Of a stretch of DNA of 64,000 nucleotides, positions 33,389 through 41,288 are shown piece after piece. Positions within the stretch are counted from its first letter, which is position 1, and the number at the start of each line of letters is the position of its first letter. The DNA is from an uncultured Muribaculaceae bacterium. GTDB lineage: Bacteria > Bacteroidota > Bacteroidia > Bacteroidales > Muribaculaceae. The position numbers and the translations under genes were made by a program. The stretch spans positions 1 to 64,000 of the forward strand of contig CAUBWJ010000003.1 in the NCBI GenBank assembly GCA_958439725.1, in the 5' to 3' direction. A model generated the notes under the pieces. That model was not told the origin of the DNA and made no database searches. It worked only from the letters and a program-made list of their open reading frames with translations.

Positions 33389-34567
33389 ATGGGAAAATAT
33401 GATTTTGACAAAGAGACAGACCGCCGCGGCACCGGCGCAGTGAAATATGACGGTCTCAGGGAGCTGTTCGGCGACGCCGATCTGACGCCCCTCTGGGTGG
33501 CCGATATGGATTTTGAGGTGTGTCCCGACATAAGCGATGCGCTTCATGAGCGTTTCAGCCATCATGTTTACGGTTATCCCCGCACTCCGGACAGTTTCTG
33601 GCCCTCGGTTACCGGCTGGCTCCGGAAGCGCCATGGCATGGAGGTGCAGCCGGAAGAGCTGGCATTTGTGCCCGGCGTGGTCAGAGGCATAGCCTACGTC
33701 CTCAACTTTTTCACCCGTCCCGGCGATGCCGTGGTGATACAGCCCCCCGTCTATCATCCGTTCAGGATACTGACCGAAGGCAACGGCCGCAGGGTGGTGG
33801 AGAATCCGCTGGTGGAGATGCCCGGCGGCACGTACGCTATGGACCTGGAAGGTCTGGAGAGGGTTTTCGCCACTGAGCATCCTGCCATGATGATTCTCTG
33901 CAATCCCCACAATCCGGCCGGAATCCAGTGGGACGCCGACACGTTGCGCCGGGTGGCGGAACTCGCGCGCAGATATGGCGTGAAGGTGATATCCGATGAA
34001 ATCCACGGCGACCTCATGCTTTACGGCTGCCGACACATACCTTTCTGCACGGTGAGCGACGATGCCGCTGCCGTGAGCATCACTTTCGGTGCTCCTTCCA
34101 AGACGTTCAATATCCCCGGCCTTATAAGCTCATGGATGATTGTGCGCAACCCTGAGATGCGCAAGGCGTTTTACGACTGGATGGCCGTCAACGAGTTTTC
34201 GGCACCTCCCTTTACCGCCACAGTGGCCACCGAAGCCGCTTACCGTTACGGCGAGGAATGGCTTACGGAGCTGCTGGAATATCTTGAGGGCAATATCGAC
34301 GCGGTGATTGACTTCGTGGAGCGGAATATGCCGGGTGTGCGCGCGGTGCGTCCGCAGGCCTCTTTTCTGGTGTGGCTCGATTTCCGCGGCCTCGGTCTCA
34401 GCCACGACGAGCTTCTGGACCGTATGCTGAAAAAGGCGCGTCTTGCGCTCAACGACGGCGCCATGTTCGGCCGTCAGGGTTCCGGCTTCATGCGCCTGAA
34501 TGTGGCGAAGCCCCGCGCCGAGCTGCTCAAAGACATGGCCCGCATGGCTCAGGCGTTCGCGGAGTAA
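33389..34567 (+). CDS. patB: PatB/MalY-type PLP aminotransferase (cystathionine beta-lyase-like)
   Basis: 392 residues, fold type I. The PLP lysine is K238 in FGAPSKTFNIPGL; D203 in SDEIHGDL holds the pyridine nitrogen; CNPHNPAG is the substrate/cofactor loop. LWVADMDFEV at the N-terminus is a known MalY/PatB mark and separates it from ordinary aspartate transaminases. Members cleave cystathionine or cysteine S-conjugates to homocysteine or thiols, ammonia and pyruvate. The 3' end overlaps the convergent thioesterase gene by 41 bp. Function in methionine synthesis or thiol release is inferred. Confidence 0.9.
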   Translation: MGKYDFDKETDRRGTGAVKYDGLRELFGDADLTPLWVADMDFEVCPDISDALHERFSHHVYGYPRTPDSFWPSVTGWLRKRHGMEVQPEELAFVPGVVRGIAYVLNFFTRPGDAVVIQPPVYHPFRILTEGNGRRVVENPLVEMPGGTYAMDLEGLERVFATEHPAMMILCNPHNPAGIQWDADTLRRVAELARRYGVKVISDEIHGDLMLYGCRHIPFCTVSDDAAAVSITFGAPSKTFNIPGLISSWMIVRNPEMRKAFYDWMAVNEFSAPPFTATVATEAAYRYGEEWLTELLEYLEGNIDAVIDFVERNMPGVRAVRPQASFLVWLDFRGLGLSHDELLDRMLKKARLALNDGAMFGRQGSGFMRLNVAKPRAELLKDMARMAQAFAE

Positions 34568-35306
34568 ACGTGCAGCGGGCAAGGCACACGGGGCTGTCAC
34601 CGGCCATGATGGCCGTGGTGACGGTCTCGCCGTCGGTCTGTGATTCTACGGTTACGCTGTCGCCGAACCGGGCTTCGTGTTTGTAGGCGATCTCAAAATG
34701 ATGCAGGAGGTTTCTGTCGAATATGGCGAGATCCATCTGGTTGATTACAAGCTCTACATAGCGTGCCGAGTTGACATGGCGGTTGCAGTCGATGTCGCTC
34801 ACCTGGAATGTATAGGGGTTTATGCGGTGGGGATTTTCGGGACGCCGTATCAGGGCTCCTTTGCCCACCGGACAGGGACGGTCACATATCAGCCGGTTGA
34901 GGTCGCCCAGAACCGAGAGGTCGGCCGGACGGCGTGAACGCATGTCTATGGCCATCCATACCGTATGGGCATATCCTATGGGCTGTCCGTCGGAGCCGGA
35001 AATCATATAGTTGCGTTCCGAAAAATGACGGTTGAAGCTTTCCACCCAGGTGGTTATTGTATAGTTTTCAAACAGCCGGGGATAGCGGTCCATTTTAAAG
35101 GAAATGCGCGAGAGCACCCAGAGGATGCCCAGGCTCTGGAGACGGCTGAAGCCGAAATCGCGACTGTCGGCGTGGCATGTGGCTGCCTCTATGAGCTGTT
35201 GCACGAGTTGTGCCGGAGCAAGTTCGCGCTGGGCGTTGCATTGCGCGGCCGTCAGGCTGTAGCTGAGTGTATATTCGAGTGTCTGGCTCATGGCGGTGCG
35301 GGTCAT
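34527..35306 (-). CDS. Acyl-ACP thioesterase (FatA/B-like)
   Basis: 259 residues. Two hotdog folds: N-terminal (about 15-130, including RISFKMDRYPRLFENYTITTWVESFNRHFSERNYMI) and C-terminal (about 150-255, DIDCNRHVNSARYVELVINQM). The NxH in CNRHVNSARYVE is the catalytic region of bacterial and plant acyl-ACP thioesterases. It would release free fatty acids from ACP and so set chain length. The start overlaps the stop of the upstream lipoprotein gene by 4 bp. An in-frame ATG at 35291 would give 254 residues. The 3' end overlaps patB by 41 bp in antisense. Confidence 0.88.
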   Translation of the reverse strand: MTRTAMSQTLEYTLSYSLTAAQCNAQRELAPAQLVQQLIEAATCHADSRDFGFSRLQSLGILWVLSRISFKMDRYPRLFENYTITTWVESFNRHFSERNYMISGSDGQPIGYAHTVWMAIDMRSRRPADLSVLGDLNRLICDRPCPVGKGALIRRPENPHRINPYTFQVSDIDCNRHVNSARYVELVINQMDLAIFDRNLLHHFEIAYKHEARFGDSVTVESQTDGETVTTAIMAGDSPVCLARCTFTPRTPEPCGPCL

Positions 35307-35755
35307 TGAATGGATATGGGGCCGGTCTGTTGCGCCTTCCCTCCGGTTTTGATCTGTTGTGTGCCGGAATCAGGTATAGTGGCGTTCTGGGGAGTGCCTA
35401 TGGCCACTGATTTTATCTGGGGCATTGCGGCGAGGCTGCTGAGGCTGTCGGTGGCAACCGACACCACGGCCATCGTTCCCAGGTCGGTTCTGACGTTGAA
35501 TCCCGCGTCGGTGAGGGAAGAGGCTTTGGCGCCCTCGGCAAGGGAGACCATGACGGCCACGGTGCGCGGTGTCGACTTTGGATTTGCCGCGAGGGAGTCC
35601 ACGAGCATGCGCGCCGGAAGGTCGAGTTTTGCCAGTGTGGCCGGAGTCCAGCTGTCGGGAGTGGCGGCACGGCGCTGCGAATGGGCCGCGCATGCTGTCA
35701 GAAGGGTTGCCGCGAAAGCGGCGACAAGGATTATGAGGGCGTATTTTGTCTTCAT
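35303..35755 (-). CDS. Small lipoprotein of unknown function
   Basis: 150 residues from ATG 35755 (a GTG at 35758 precedes it). A lipobox LTAC ends the signal peptide (LIILVAAFAATLLTAC), so the mature chain is acylated at a cysteine near 22. A short domain follows with alternating Val/Ala/Thr/Asp (RTVAVMVSLAEGAKASSLTDAGF, TMAVVSVATDSLSSLAAMP). This reads like the N-terminal propeptide-like domain of subtilases with no protease attached; I hold this loosely. The C-terminus is short and polar. The thioesterase gene overlaps its stop by 4 bp, so the two are cotranscribed. Promoter at 35823-35853. Confidence 0.65.
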   Translation of the reverse strand: MKTKYALIILVAAFAATLLTACAAHSQRRAATPDSWTPATLAKLDLPARMLVDSLAANPKSTPRTVAVMVSLAEGAKASSLTDAGFNVRTDLGTMAVVSVATDSLSSLAAMPQIKSVAIGTPQNATIPDSGTQQIKTGGKAQQTGPISIQ

Positions 35756-35822
35756 CACAGGAGTGGGTGTTTATTTGTTGGGGGGGTGGATGGCAGCGGG
35801 CGCCTGAGAGCCCGGAGAGCCA

Positions 35823-35853
35823 CAAAATTAACGATTACCGTTAAATTAACAAA
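35823..35853 (-). promoter_or_regulatory. Consensus promoter with spacer palindrome (lipoprotein/thioesterase unit)
   Basis: On the minus strand TTTG (35850-35853), 19-bp spacer and TAATTTTG (35823-35830). A palindrome TTAACG-ATTAC-CGTTAA (35828-35844) overlaps the spacer and the -7 box, well placed for a repressor. The leader to the ATG at 35755 is about 60 nt. Confidence 0.78.
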
Positions 35854-35901
35854 CTGCTTGGGGTAACGGATTGGGATTAGACGGGGCAGCCGCATCCTCT
35901 T

Positions 35902-36465
35902 TCAGTCTTTTTCCCAGAATATTTCGGGAGCTCCGAGAATCGAGTTGTTGTAACGCGCCAGAACAAAAAGGAAATCGCTGAGGCGGTTGACGAATTTCAG
36001 GGCAACGGGGTCGATTTCGGCGCCGGTGTCGGCAAGGTCGAGGATGCGCCGTTCGGCGCGGCGGCACACGGTGCGCGCCAGATGGCATGTGGCGGCCGCC
36101 TGGGAACCGCCGGGAAGAATAAAGGTGCGGAAGGGCTCGAGGCGGGAGTCGTAGATATCAGTGAGGTGTTCGAGCTTTTCGACGTCGGCCTCGGAAATTC
36201 CGGGCTCCATGCGGTAGGTGCCCTCTTCGGGACGGCAGGCAAGATAGCCTCCGAGGTTGAAGAGCTTGTTCTGGATGTAGTGGAGATTGTCGGTTTCTTC
36301 GGGAGGTATGCCGGGGCAGGCGGCCACGAGCCCTATCACGGAGTTGAGTTCGTCGACGGTGCCGTAGGCTTCTATTCTTATGTCGTTTTTCTTTACTCTC
36401 TGGCCTCCTACCAGAGATGTCATGCCGGCGTCGCCGCCGCGTGTGTAAACGTTACTCTTTTTCAT
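35902..36465 (-). CDS. PduO-type cob(I)alamin adenosyltransferase
   Basis: 187 residues. The ATP-binding N-terminal motif TRGGDAGMTSLVGG is at 8-21. VDELNSVIGL, FNLGGYLAC, FILPGGSQAAATCHLARTVCRRAERRI and LKFVNRLSDFLFVLARYNN follow, in the order of the trimeric PduO type. It transfers the adenosyl group of ATP to cob(I)alamin, making coenzyme B12. In Bacteroidota this serves methylmalonyl-CoA mutase in propionate formation. A consensus promoter at 36489-36520 (minus) lies directly upstream. It stands alone; no cobalamin genes adjoin it. Confidence 0.93.
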   Translation of the reverse strand: MKKSNVYTRGGDAGMTSLVGGQRVKKNDIRIEAYGTVDELNSVIGLVAACPGIPPEETDNLHYIQNKLFNLGGYLACRPEEGTYRMEPGISEADVEKLEHLTDIYDSRLEPFRTFILPGGSQAAATCHLARTVCRRAERRILDLADTGAEIDPVALKFVNRLSDFLFVLARYNNSILGAPEIFWEKD

Positions 36466-36488
36466 GATTACAGAGGATTTGCTTGTTG

Positions 36489-36520
36489 CAAACTTAGCGA
36501 TTTATGGCATCAGTGCCAAA
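36489..36520 (-). promoter_or_regulatory. Consensus promoter of the cobalamin adenosyltransferase gene
   Basis: On the minus strand TTTG (36517-36520), 20-bp spacer and TAAGTTTG (36489-36496), about 24 bp before the start codon. Confidence 0.78.
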
Positions 36521-36646
36521 TCAGTAACGTTTCCGGGGCCCTAACGGTTGCCGCGGTTTATTGAATCAGGTGTATTAAATTAAGCGCACAGCACGGTTGC
36601 CACGGCCAGGCTAAAGTTGCCGCGGCTTGCGCCGGATGGTGCCTCT

Positions 36647-36859
36647 TCAGTTTTCAAGACGGTTGGTGTAATAACTGAAGAAATTAGTGTTCAATATGTT
36701 GGAAATTCTGAGAAGAAGTTCGGCGTCTATGCTGGAGCGGTTGAACAGTTTGTACACGTTCGTTCGGTTGCATGAGAGCCTGCGTGAGAGCCAGACAACG
36801 GTCCTCTCCTGGCGGCGGAGTTCTTCCTCGATCACCTTTCCAATGATGACTTCGCTCAT
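36647..36859 (-). CDS. Small HTH DNA-binding protein
   Basis: 70 residues from ATG 36859; an in-frame TTG at 36898 would add 13 residues unlike the family. The sequence (VIIGKVIEEELRRQERTVVW, then LSRRLSCNRTNVYKLFNRSS, then IDAELLLRISNILNTNFFSYYTN) has an XRE-like helix-turn-helix: helix 2 at WLSRRLSC, recognition helix at RTNVYKLFNRSS. It matches a family of short Bacteroidota regulators of this type I have seen, in which the last residues are NFFxYY. Target unknown. It stands at the edge of the gene-free stretch 36860-38100. Three copies of GTTGCC(G/A)CGG lie just past its stop (36547, 36597, 36616). Confidence 0.75.
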   Translation of the reverse strand: MSEVIIGKVIEEELRRQERTVVWLSRRLSCNRTNVYKLFNRSSIDAELLLRISNILNTNFFSYYTNRLEN

Positions 36860-38100
36860 TTTTCCGATTTTACGGTGTGAACTGGGTTGTTTTTTCAATT
36901 TACAGATGAGATAGTGATGATTAATTTTCTTTGTGTACTACACCCTGCATGGTGAGAATCAGGAACTTTACGGGATTTTGGAGTGGGGTTGTCTTCGAGG
37001 GTGGTGACGGTATTGCTTCTGTGTCCATGCCGGAGGAGGAAGGCGGCTGATGGCCGGATGCCGCTGGCGGCTGTGACGGAGGATGGTCTCTGGGGTGTTG
37101 CTTCAGGGGGAGAGAGGACAACTACTGCTTTAAGGGCCGGTTACTCCATTGTCGGAAAAGTGGGGGATAGGTCTGTCGCTGCCTCGGAATTCAATGGCTT
37201 CCGGGTGCCTGGAAGAGTGGAAATCGTTAAGGGAAAGTAAAGTGATTCTGGTTGTGTCATCACACCCGGCCTTATATCATAATTGTGCTGATAGCTGTGA
37301 GTGCGCGGAATTTCCATCCGCTTTCTTTTCCCTGGATACTGTCTGGCTGCGATAGAGTGGAGTCATCCCGATTCAAGAGAAAAGAAAAATGGGGCGGAAC
37401 TATCCGGAATGTCTTCCATCGTCTGAGGCACCGCCAAGGGCCTTTGTCCTCTGGTTAGACATTGTTTAATGGTTCACGCCCCTTTTGCTATAGCGAAAAG
37501 GTTAGGTTGTGTCGCTTCCCCGCTATGGGGGAGAGCCTTAGGAAACGTTGTTTCGATTCGGAACTTAAAAACAATGCTAATCCCGGGACGGTGGTTGAAT
37601 GGCGGTTTTCCTGACGAGGGATTTATGCATTATGTCATGATTCAGTCTCTTTACGCCTTTTGGATTCCGGCAGCCCTGATTTTGCTTGGAACTGACCTGA
37701 AACGGCTGAAACTCTTTTCTGCCGATTGTCCTTGGGCGAGGAAGGGAGCCTTTATGGCTCCGTTCTCATCTGCAAATTTACAACTTTCTTTAATAATAAC
37801 AAATCTGGCCGTTGTAATTTCCTGACTTTCTTATAGATTTATGTTGACAAAACGGCTACAGAAGTGTTGCTGATTTGCGAAATTAACAATAGTTTAATGC
37901 GGTGTGCTCTCACTTTTATCCGCGAAGATTGTTTCCCTTCTACCGCTCAGGCCTCTGACGGTGCCGACCCTCGGCTTCTCTGAGGCACGGAGACACCTGT
38001 GACTCCAAGCGGCCATCCCCCTCCCGATGGTGAAAAATATTTAAAAACGCTTAATACGGAAAAAAATCTTTAATACGGTTGCTCTGCTACCAAAAAATTA
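36860..38100. other. Stretch without a supportable gene
   Basis: About 1.2 kb. ORFs are short and of poor composition. The best, 36983-37240 (+, 85 codons), ends GVASGGERTTTALRAGY and so on, which loosely recalls the tail of type IX secretion C-terminal domains; the start half does not look coding, so it may be a decayed remnant. A 118-codon ORF at 37469-37825 was not accepted. Hairpins are present at about 37486-37506 (CCTTTTGCTATAGC pairing with its own complement through a bulged G), 37953-37986 (GCCTC and GCCGA nested with TCGGC and GAGGC), and CCCC-GCTAT-GGGG near 37522-37536. No tRNA or known ncRNA was recognised. Confidence 0.5.
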
Positions 38101-38109
38101 TTATCTTTG
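38079..38109 (+). promoter_or_regulatory. pckA promoter
   Basis: TTG (38079-38081), 20-bp spacer and TATCTTTG (38102-38109). The mRNA would start near 38115, about 125 nt before the ATG. Confidence 0.7.
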
Positions 38110-38152
38110 CAGTTGATAAACAAGGTCCCGACGCCTGCGCTTCGGGCCCGAT

Positions 38153-38187
38153 AGTGCAGGCAGCGGTTCGACATGCCGCCTGCATTC
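38153..38187 (+). promoter_or_regulatory. Hairpin in the pckA leader
   Basis: In the 5' leader TGCAGGC pairs with GCCTGCA across a loop of about 16 bases; the sequence before it (CCCGACGCCTGCGCTTCGGG) can form a competing stem. The leader of about 125 nt and its two alternative structures would suit post-transcriptional control of pckA. No known riboswitch was recognised. Confidence 0.4.
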
Positions 38188-38239
38188 CGGATTCAAGAAT
38201 TTATTAACCATTTTATTTCAAGTTGTTATATCCTAAACT

Positions 38240-39844
38240 ATGAGTACAATCGATTTAACTCAGTATGGCATCAAGGATGTCAAAGAGGTAATCTACAATC
38301 CCAGCTACGACGAGCTTTTCAAGGCTGAAACTGATCCCTCCCTCGAAGGCTTCGAGAAAGGCACTGTGACCGAGCTCGGCGCTGTCAACGTAATGACCGG
38401 CGTTTATACCGGCCGCTCTCCTAAAGACAAATTCATCGTACTCGACGACAACTCCTGCGACAAAGTATGGTGGACCACCGAAGAATATCCCAACGACAAC
38501 AAACCCGTGACCGAAAAGACATGGGAAGCCGTTAAGGAAATAGCCATCAAGGAGCTTTCCGACAAGAAACTCTACGTTGTCGACTGCTTCTGCGGCGCCA
38601 ACAAGGATACCCGCATGGCCGTTCGCTTCATCATGGAAGTGGCATGGCAGGCTCACTTCGTGACCAACATGTTCATCCGTCCTACCGCCGAGGAACTCAA
38701 GGACTTCAAGCCCAGCTTCGTTGTTTACAACGCTTCCAAGGCCAAAGTGGAGAACTACAAGGAACTCGGCCTCAACTCCGAGACTGCCGTTGTGTTCAAC
38801 ACCACCACCCGTGAGCAGGTAATCATCAACACCTGGTACGGCGGCGAAATGAAGAAAGGCATGTTCTCGATGATGAACTACTACCTTCCCCAGTCAGGCA
38901 TCGCTTCGATGCACTGCTCGGCCAACACCGACAAGGAAGGCAAGAACACCGCTATCTTCTTCGGCCTCTCCGGAACCGGCAAGACCACTCTTTCCACCGA
39001 CCCGAAACGTCTCCTTATCGGTGACGACGAGCACGGATGGGACGACAACGGCGTGTTCAACTTCGAAGGCGGCTGCTACGCCAAGGTTATCAACCTCGAC
39101 AAGGAAAGCGAGCCCGATATCTACAACGCCATCACCCGCGACGCCCTCCTCGAGAACGTGACCGTTGACAAGGACGGCAAGATTGACTTCAAGGACAAGA
39201 GCGTTACCGAGAACACCCGCGTTTCCTATCCTATCAACCACATCAAGAGCATCGTAGAACCCGTTTCCGCAGGCCCCGCCGCTAAGAACGTAATCTTCCT
39301 GTCGGCCGACGCATTCGGTGTGCTTCCCCCCGTATCCATCCTTACTCCCGAGCAGACCAAGTACTACTTCCTGAGCGGCTTCACCGCCAAGCTCGCCGGA
39401 ACAGAGCGCGGCATCACCGAGCCTACCCCCACTTTCTCGGCTTGCTTCGGCCAGGCATTCCTCGAACTGCATCCTACCAAGTATGCCGAGGAACTCGTTA
39501 AGCGCATGGAGAAGAGCGGTGCCAAGGCTTATCTCGTGAACACCGGCTGGAACGGTACAGGCAAGCGTATCTCTATCCGCGACACCCGCGGTATCATCGA
39601 CGATATCCTCAACGGCGATATCCTCAAGGCCCCCACAAAGAAACTCCCCATCTTCGACTTCGAGATTCCTACCGAACTCCCCGGCGTAGATCCCAAGATT
39701 CTCGATCCCCGCGACACCTACGCTAAACCCGAGGAATGGGAAGTTAAGGCCAAAGACCTCGCAGCCCGCTTCATCAAGAACTTCAAGAAGTATGAGACCA
39801 ACGAGGCCGGCAAGGCTCTCGTGGCCGCAGGTCCTCAGCTCTGA
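38240..39844 (+). CDS. pckA: Phosphoenolpyruvate carboxykinase (ATP)
   Basis: 534 residues. The kinase-1a/Walker A loop is GLSGTGKTT at 242-250; RLLIGDDEHGWDD is the kinase-2 metal-binding region; YTGRSPKDKFIV near the N-terminus and YPINHIKSIVEP are ATP-type signatures. In Bacteroidota the enzyme works mainly in the direction PEP + CO2 + ADP to oxaloacetate + ATP, feeding succinate formation and conserving energy. Codon use is strongly biased to ACC/CTC/AAG/GAC, as in a highly expressed gene. It has its own promoter, structured leader and terminator (39917-39960). Confidence 0.98.
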   Translation: MSTIDLTQYGIKDVKEVIYNPSYDELFKAETDPSLEGFEKGTVTELGAVNVMTGVYTGRSPKDKFIVLDDNSCDKVWWTTEEYPNDNKPVTEKTWEAVKEIAIKELSDKKLYVVDCFCGANKDTRMAVRFIMEVAWQAHFVTNMFIRPTAEELKDFKPSFVVYNASKAKVENYKELGLNSETAVVFNTTTREQVIINTWYGGEMKKGMFSMMNYYLPQSGIASMHCSANTDKEGKNTAIFFGLSGTGKTTLSTDPKRLLIGDDEHGWDDNGVFNFEGGCYAKVINLDKESEPDIYNAITRDALLENVTVDKDGKIDFKDKSVTENTRVSYPINHIKSIVEPVSAGPAAKNVIFLSADAFGVLPPVSILTPEQTKYYFLSGFTAKLAGTERGITEPTPTFSACFGQAFLELHPTKYAEELVKRMEKSGAKAYLVNTGWNGTGKRISIRDTRGIIDDILNGDILKAPTKKLPIFDFEIPTELPGVDPKILDPRDTYAKPEEWEVKAKDLAARFIKNFKKYETNEAGKALVAAGPQL

Positions 39845-39916
39845 TTGAATTCAGAAAGAGTTCCGGCACATCCTGAAAAGGACTGAACCGGGACGCATGA
39901 ACCTTAAATAAACCAC

Positions 39917-39960
39917 GGGACGCATCCACTCAAAACAAGCGGGTGCGTCCCGCTGTTTTT
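39917..39960 (+). terminator. pckA terminator
   Basis: GGGACGCATCC (39917-39927) pairs with GGTGCGTCCC (39942-39951), with one T-T or bulged base near the loop, then GCTG and five T. Confidence 0.8.
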
Positions 39961-40000
39961 AAAGTTGTTCAGAACATTCATTCACTTAACAATAACCAAA

Positions 40001-40459
40001 ATGTCAAAATTTCTCACAGAATTCAAGGAATTCGCAATGAAGGGCAACGTGGTCGACATGGCTGTCGGCGTTGTTATCGGCGCTGCCTTCGGCAAGATTG
40101 TAAGCTCTCTCGTTGATGACCTCATCATGCCCCTTGTGGGCGTGGCCACCGGCGGTATAAATTTCACCGATTATAAAATTGTATTGCAGAAGGCCGTGAT
40201 GGACGGTGCCGAAGTCATCAAGCCGGAAGTCACCCTCAACTGGGGCACATGGGTACAGACCATTGTCAACTTCCTGATTGTGGCGTTCAGCATCTTCGTT
40301 GCCATCAAGTTCATGAACCGTCTGCGCAAACGCAAGGATCTCGAGGATGAGGCGGAGGCCGCCACAGCCGATGCCGCCGCGGAAGCTCCCACCAAAGACC
40401 AGGAACTTCTCACCGAAATACGCGACCTCCTCAAGCAGCAGGCCGAAGAAAAGAAATAA
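40001..40459 (+). CDS. mscL: Large-conductance mechanosensitive channel
   Basis: 152 residues from ATG 40001 (MSKFLTEFKEFAMKGNVVDMAVG); an upstream in-frame ATG at 39965 would add residues foreign to the family. The first TM is VVDMAVGVVIGAAFGKIVSSLV with the gate glycines and alanines. The loop includes GGINFTDYKIVLQ, and the second TM is about 88-108 (TIVNFLIVAFSIFVAIKF). A charged C-terminal helix follows (LTEIRDLLKQQAEEKK). It opens under membrane tension to release solutes in osmotic down-shock. No promoter seen between the pckA terminator and the start; it may have its own weak one or read-through. Confidence 0.96.
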   Translation: MSKFLTEFKEFAMKGNVVDMAVGVVIGAAFGKIVSSLVDDLIMPLVGVATGGINFTDYKIVLQKAVMDGAEVIKPEVTLNWGTWVQTIVNFLIVAFSIFVAIKFMNRLRKRKDLEDEAEAATADAAAEAPTKDQELLTEIRDLLKQQAEEKK

Positions 40460-40472
40460 AGTAACTCCGGAA

Positions 40473-40516
40473 CATAGCTTAGAGGGTCGGCGATATCGCC
40501 GACCCTCTAAGCTATG
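40473..40516. repeat. Perfect 44-bp palindrome after mscL
   Basis: CATAGCTTAGAGGGTC and on through the GCGAT/ATCGC centre is its own reverse complement over 22 bp per arm with no loop. No T-run follows on either side, so it is not a standard terminator. A smaller stem CCCTG/CAGGG (40517-40533) adjoins it. Confidence 0.85.
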
Positions 40517-40621
40517 CCCTGGTATCGACAGGGTGAGGTTGTTGTAGCCCTACTTTTCGCAGTTTTGAAACAACCCCTCCATGTCGCCTTATGTATGTTG
40601 GTTTGCGAAGACTTTTCAGAA

Positions 40622-40865
40622 GCCCCGGAGGGGCGATATCTGTACACCCCACTGCGTAAGCAGCAGCTCATCTGAACCGTCCACACGGAGCACCGGAGGG
40701 GCGATATCTGTACACCCCACTGCGTGAGCAGCTGCTCATCTGAACCGTCCACACGGAGCACCGGAGGTGCGATATCTGTACACCCCACTGCGTAAGCAGC
40801 AGCTCATCTGAACCGTCCACACAGAGCACCGGAGGTGCGATATCTGTATAACCCACTGCGTGAGC
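40622..40865 (-). repeat. 68-bp tandem array of repeat module B
   Basis: The GATATC marker recurs at 40635, 40703, 40771 and 40839, exactly 68 bp apart: three full units and a partial fourth. Every unit keeps a 13-base hairpin before it: GCCCC-GGA-GGGGC (40622-40634), GCACC-GGA-GGGGC (one mismatch, 40690-40702), GCACC-GGA-GGTGC (40758-40770 and 40826-40838). Unit 2 also has a perfect GAGCAGCTGCTC palindrome. The units are near identical, so expansion is recent. No spacers like those of CRISPR exist. In minus orientation it is an extension of the composite copy ending near 40950. Confidence 0.85.
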
Positions 40866-41205
40866 TGTGGGAACGGAATGGCTCACTCCCCCTCCGTGCG
40901 GCAAGCCTCGGAGAGCGCGCTGCCGCACTATGCGTAAGCATGGGTTCATGTAAGGCACTTAGGATAAAACGATTGTCTAATAGGTTTTATATCGACCGAG
41001 AAGAAGGAAATACTGTGATGTTTGGTGTGATTCGGAATGTATTCAAGGCTATTTATGTCCTACAATCTGAAAAGTGCCCATGCTGTCGCATTGTGCGGCT
41101 GCGCGCTCTCCGAGGCTTGCCGCACGGAGATGGAGGGCACACCCCGTTCCCACAGCTCACGCAGTGGGTTGTACAGATATCGCACCTCCGGTGCTCCGTG
41201 GCTGA
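40817..41205. repeat. Inverted pair of composite repeats
   Basis: One copy lies on the minus strand (module A about 40880-40950, module B about 40817-40866) and one on the plus strand (module A about 41075-41135, module B about 41155-41194 with GCACC-TCC-GGTGC). Module A faces inward in both, about 125 bp apart. Compare copies at 1-136 and 326-463. Confidence 0.78.
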
Positions 41206-41288
41206 GATTCTTTGGTGCCTTTTTACGGTTTGTGTAGTGGATTTATCAATTCTCCGACACCCACGGGTAATTCCGATGAAAATGGTGA

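Larger units (their letters stand above)
40540..41288. other. Gene-free repeat island
   Basis: No gene is supportable here. AGCCCTACTTTTCGC at 40546-40560 also occurs at 577-591. Composite-repeat copies and the tandem array occupy most of the island. The centre (about 40950-41075) is unique, AT-rich sequence, and 41206-41288 shows nothing clear before the aroB stop. Confidence 0.7.

Noticed and set aside
36859..36898. TTG start of the small HTH gene at 36898
   Set aside because: The added residues are not family-like; ATG 36859 gives the usual length.
37469..37825. 118-codon ORF on the plus strand
   Set aside because: Mixed, non-coding-like composition, no recognisable domain, no start signal.
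40473..40516. Palindrome as mscL terminator
   Set aside because: No loop and no T-run follows on either strand, so a standard terminator is not supported.
40622..40865. Possible CRISPR array
   Set aside because: The full 68-bp unit repeats; there are no unique spacers and no cas genes.
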